From NCBI GenBank assembly GCA_016935755.1, contig JAFGQI010000015.1, forward strand, positions 62,001 through 126,000: a stretch of DNA of 64,000 nucleotides. The letters run 5' to 3'. The stretch comes from Anaerolineales bacterium. Its GTDB lineage: Bacteria; Chloroflexota; Anaerolineae; Anaerolineales; UBA4823. The notes beneath the pieces were generated by a model. That model did no database searches, had not been told where the DNA came from, and was given only the letters and a program-made list of their open reading frames with translations. Made by a program: the position numbers and the translations under genes. Position 1 is the stretch's first letter; every line of letters begins with the position of its first letter. Shown piece by piece: positions 60,694-64,000 of the stretch.

Positions 60694-61460
60694 TTGAGCA
60701 CCTCGGTAATTTCGGCATACTCAGCGCCGCCCGTCAGGCTGAGGAAGATATCTTCCAGGCTGGTCTCTCCCTGACCCAACTGGCGCAGTTCGTCCATGGT
60801 GCCCACAGCGATGACCTTACCCCGGTTGATGATCGCAATCCGGTCGCACATGCGCTCGGCGATCTCCAGGATGTGTGTGGAGAGAAAAACAGCTGCACCC
60901 CGTTCTGCCATCTGGCGCAGGATGTCTTTGATCAGGCGGGCTGATTTGGGATCCAGACCAACAGTCGGTTCATCCAGCACCAGGACGCGAGGATCATGCA
61001 CCAGGGCGCCCGCCAGGGTGATTTTTTGCTGCATGCCGTGGCTGTAAGAGTCGATGGTATCATCCCCGGCCTGGGCAAGATCGAACAGGCGCAGCATTTC
61101 ATCGATGCGCCGTTCCACCTGCTGGCGTTCGATGCCATACAGATCGCCGATGAAGCGCAGGAATTCTCGCCCGGTCAGCTTTGGGTACAAGTTTGGCTCA
61201 TCGGGTACATATCCATTCACCGCTTTGGCCTGGAGCGGCTGCTGCTGCACATCGAAACCAGAGACGCGCACCACCCCCGAGGTGGGTTGAAGAAGACCTA
61301 CAATCATTTTAATGGTGGTCGTTTTCCCAGCGCCATTTGGCCCAAGAAAACCGAAGATTTCGCCGCTGTATACTTCGAAACTGACATCGTCAACAGCTGC
61401 TTTATCCCCATATCGTTTCACCAGGTTGAGCGTTTGGATGAGAGGTGATGAATTTGGCAT
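60690..61460 (-). CDS. ABC transporter ATP-binding protein
   Basis: FGFLGPNGAGKTTTIKMIVGLLQPTSG, YSHGMQQKITLAGALVHDPRVLVLDEPTVGLDP. Confidence 0.95.
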   Translation of the reverse strand: MPNSSPLIQTLNLVKRYGDKAAVDDVSFEVYSGEIFGFLGPNGAGKTTTIKMIVGLLQPTSGVVRVSGFDVQQQPLQAKAVNGYVPDEPNLYPKLTGREFLRFIGDLYGIERQQVERRIDEMLRLFDLAQAGDDTIDSYSHGMQQKITLAGALVHDPRVLVLDEPTVGLDPKSARLIKDILRQMAERGAAVFLSTHILEIAERMCDRIAIINRGKVIAVGTMDELRQLGQGETSLEDIFLSLTGGAEYAEITEVLK

Positions 61461-61608
61461 GGTATTTGCCGGCCTTTCGTTGCGCTTTGAGATAGCTTTT
61501 TTTCATCATACATCAGGTTCCCATAACTGGCAAGATGCATTTAACTCTGGCGAGCTGTGAACAGTCACCTAGGCAACCAGGGTTCGATTTGTTACAATGG
61601 TTTCGCTG

Positions 61609-62688
61609 ATGAAAAATCTATCGAGACGAGATTTTCTCAAAATAAGCGGGCTTGCCCTGGGCAGCCTGGCGTTTGGTCCAGTCTATCCATATGGAGAAGA
61701 GCAGGACCAGGGTTTGTTGGCGCGAGTGGCTTCCAAACAGGTGGATATTCGCTCTCGACCCAGTGATTCTGCCCCCATCACTGGGAATCGTTTCCGCGAT
61801 CAAATACTGCATATCTATGCAGAGATTCATCCCACAGATGCGCCCCGTTTTTACAATACACTCTGGTATCGGGTGTGGGGTGGTTATATTCACAGCGCCC
61901 ATCTGCAGGTTGTTCAAATTCGCTTGAACCAACCGGTAAATTGGATACCCGAATCCGGGCACCTGTGTGAAGTGACGATCCCCTACACAGTAGCTTACCA
62001 ATATAACAAATGGGATGGCTGGCTGCCGTGGCGCGGCTCTCGGTTGTATTATTCTTCTACCCATTGGGCAACGGGAGTAGAAGAAGGGCCAGATGGGCGA
62101 GCCTGGTACCAGGTGACCAATGAGCTCAGCACGACGGAAAAATACCTGGTGCCGGCAGAACATCTGCGCCTGATCAAACCAGAAGAATACTCCCCATTAA
62201 GTCCTCATGTACCGGCTGAGAAGAAACGTATTGAAGTATCATTAACCCAGCAGAAATTATTGGCTTTTGAAGATAATCAAGTGGTGTACGAGGCGAGCAT
62301 ATCATCGGGCATTCCTAAACGAAACCTACCGGCAGGAGAACTGCCTACTGCCACACCCGAAGGTCGTTTTACGATCTATTCCAAAATGCCTTCCAAACAT
62401 ATGGGCAGCGTAGCAGGGGGCGAGGAGGTTGAAGATAATGGCGGTTTCAGCCTGCCAGGGGTGCCCTGGACATGCTTCTTCCGCAGCCCTGGTGGTTACG
62501 CCCTGCATGGGACTTATTGGCACAACAACTTTGGCCTGCAGATGAGCCATGGCTGCATTAACATGCGCAATGAAGATGCCCGCTGGCTGTTTCGCTGGAC
62601 AACTCCGGTCTTCGATCCAATGAAAATCGAAAGCCGGGCGGATTGGGAGATGACTGGAAATGGCACCCTGGTACTGATTTATTCATGA
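61609..62688 (+). CDS. L,D-transpeptidase (YkuD) with Tat-like signal
   Basis: NLSRRDFLKISGLALGSLAFG (RR motif); YALHGTYWHNNFGLQMSHGCINMRNEDARWLF (HGT...SHGCIN). Confidence 0.9.
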   Translation: MKNLSRRDFLKISGLALGSLAFGPVYPYGEEQDQGLLARVASKQVDIRSRPSDSAPITGNRFRDQILHIYAEIHPTDAPRFYNTLWYRVWGGYIHSAHLQVVQIRLNQPVNWIPESGHLCEVTIPYTVAYQYNKWDGWLPWRGSRLYYSSTHWATGVEEGPDGRAWYQVTNELSTTEKYLVPAEHLRLIKPEEYSPLSPHVPAEKKRIEVSLTQQKLLAFEDNQVVYEASISSGIPKRNLPAGELPTATPEGRFTIYSKMPSKHMGSVAGGEEVEDNGGFSLPGVPWTCFFRSPGGYALHGTYWHNNFGLQMSHGCINMRNEDARWLFRWTTPVFDPMKIESRADWEMTGNGTLVLIYS

Positions 62689-62732
62689 TAGTCGCTCCCC
62701 CATATAATCTGGGGTGCTTTGAGCCACTAGCG

Positions 62733-63587
62733 ATGGAGATTTTTCAAGAACGTTTACGCAAGTATCGGGCGCAAACCTTCCGTTTGGCTGCAGATCGAAG
62801 GTTAAAGGATCGCGATCAGGCAGTTGACTATGTTAATGAGCGGGGCTTTGTATATTTCTGGCCGATCACCGGGATACTTCTTCCAAGCCTGTGGGTGGCT
62901 GCTGCAGGAGACCGGCCAGTAGCCGACGAACATGATGACCCTGGTCATGTTACCTGGGGATGGAAAGACTCTCTTCTGGGGCAGCGCCTCTGGTACTACG
63001 CCAAGGTGCTGCGCAAAAAAGCGACCATGATCTCTCTGGGTGCGGCGCCTTATTTTTATGCTCTGTCGGAAAATTATGGCTCTGCAGAGGAGGATTATCT
63101 AATTCAATATGAACAGGGGCATCTGACTCAGGAAGCCAAGGTTCTCTATGAAGCGCTGCTGGATGAAGGCCCGCTGGATACAGTAGCGCTGCGACGGGTC
63201 ACACACATGTCCAGCCCCTCCAGCGAAGGGCGTTTTACCCGCGCCTTAAGCGATTTGCAGGCAGATTTTAAAATTCTGCCGGTTGCCGTGACCCAGGCGG
63301 GCGCCTGGCATTACGCCTTTGCCTATGATGTGGTTGCGCGCCATTATCCAGAACTTCCCGAACAGGCGCGAACCATTTCTGAAAGCGATGCCCGCCGGAA
63401 GCTGGTTGAGCTTTACTTCCATTCAGTAGGGGCTGCACAGGTGAACGATGTCTGCAAGTTATTTGGCTGGAAGCTGGCTGTGGTGGATCAAACCATCCAA
63501 CATCTGGTTGAATCAGGAGTACTCCAGCGAGGCCTGTCTCTGAATACCCGCCCAGGGGAATGGGTTGGTTTAGCAGAATTAACTTGA
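62733..63587 (+). CDS. AlkZ/YcaQ-related winged-helix protein
   Basis: GFVYFWPITGILLPSLWVAA...DDPGHVTWGWKDSLLGQRLWYYAKVLRKKATMISLGAAPYFYALSENYG; repeated winged-helix-like segments towards the C-terminus. Confidence 0.6.
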   Translation: MEIFQERLRKYRAQTFRLAADRRLKDRDQAVDYVNERGFVYFWPITGILLPSLWVAAAGDRPVADEHDDPGHVTWGWKDSLLGQRLWYYAKVLRKKATMISLGAAPYFYALSENYGSAEEDYLIQYEQGHLTQEAKVLYEALLDEGPLDTVALRRVTHMSSPSSEGRFTRALSDLQADFKILPVAVTQAGAWHYAFAYDVVARHYPELPEQARTISESDARRKLVELYFHSVGAAQVNDVCKLFGWKLAVVDQTIQHLVESGVLQRGLSLNTRPGEWVGLAELT

Positions 63588-63650
63588 GCTGTATGGTTTG
63601 GCTTACTGCATTGGCTTTAGCTGGGGGTATAATCACTTTGGGAGAGGAGC

Positions 63651-64000
63651 ATGCCAATGAAAGATGATCAAGCGGATCACTATCGCATCACCACGATTGA
63701 GAAGCACATCCTGGATCAGCAGCGGCAGTATCCAGAAGCGACAGGTATTTTAACCAGTCTGCTGTATGATATTGCTTTGGCGGGCAAGGTAATCTCCAGT
63801 AAGACGACCCGGGCGGGGTTGGCAGAAATTTTAGGCCGTACCGAAGAGGTCAATATTCAAGGAGAAATTGTCCAAAAATTGGATCAGTTTGCGGATCTGA
63901 CTATTTATCGGTTGAACGATCATACCGGACGATTGGCTGTGTTGGCTTCCGAAGAAAATGAATTGCCTCTGCCAATTCCTGAGCATTACCCCATCGGCAA
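63651..64000 (+). CDS. fbp: Fructose-1,6-bisphosphatase class 1, 5' fragment (runs off the window)
   Basis: [81 protein letters not shown]; open to the window end. Confidence 0.85.
   Translation, partial: MPMKDDQADHYRITTIEKHILDQQRQYPEATGILTSLLYDIALAGKVISSKTTRAGLAEILGRTEEVNIQGEIVQKLDQFADLTIYRLNDHTGRLAVLASEENELPLPIPEHYPIG

Overview
The window looks like a chromosomal segment of a Chloroflexota (Anaerolineae-like) bacterium; that assignment is inferred from gene content and protein style. It is mostly dense housekeeping and metabolic sequence. Main blocks: 2-oxoacid:ferredoxin oxidoreductase korAB; a shape/division cluster mreBCD-mrdA-minCDE-rodA; gltX, glnS and a tRNA-Gln(CUG); sucCD; acpP; fni and a polyprenyl synthase; hemW-like; gltA, mdh, trxB and pckA; pnp and rpsO; a MazG/LOG-family pair; two ABC permeases; two separate CCA-type nucleotidyltransferases; a signalling block with an orphan CpaF ATPase; hpt and tdk; the rplU-rpmA-rpmE operon; a subtilisin-like protease; ppdK; an ABC exporter; an L,D-transpeptidase; and a 5' fragment of fbp. 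No CRISPR array, IS element or prophage was seen. Three observations stand out. (1) A secreted S8 protease ends in about 27 tandem Trp-rich hexapeptides (consensus [ST]DG[GR]FW). Its transcription unit reads, in order, consensus promoter, cyclic-di-GMP-I (GEMM-I) riboswitch, an apparent terminator/antiterminator switch, CDS, terminator. (2) The ribosomal protein L31 gene encodes a C-terminal extension that aligns without gaps, by eye, to the RNA polymerase alpha-subunit C-terminal domain. (3) A histidine kinase carries a zinc ribbon and a MshEN-like domain, which may be a second c-di-GMP-responsive component. All family calls were made by eye from sequence motifs, with no database search.
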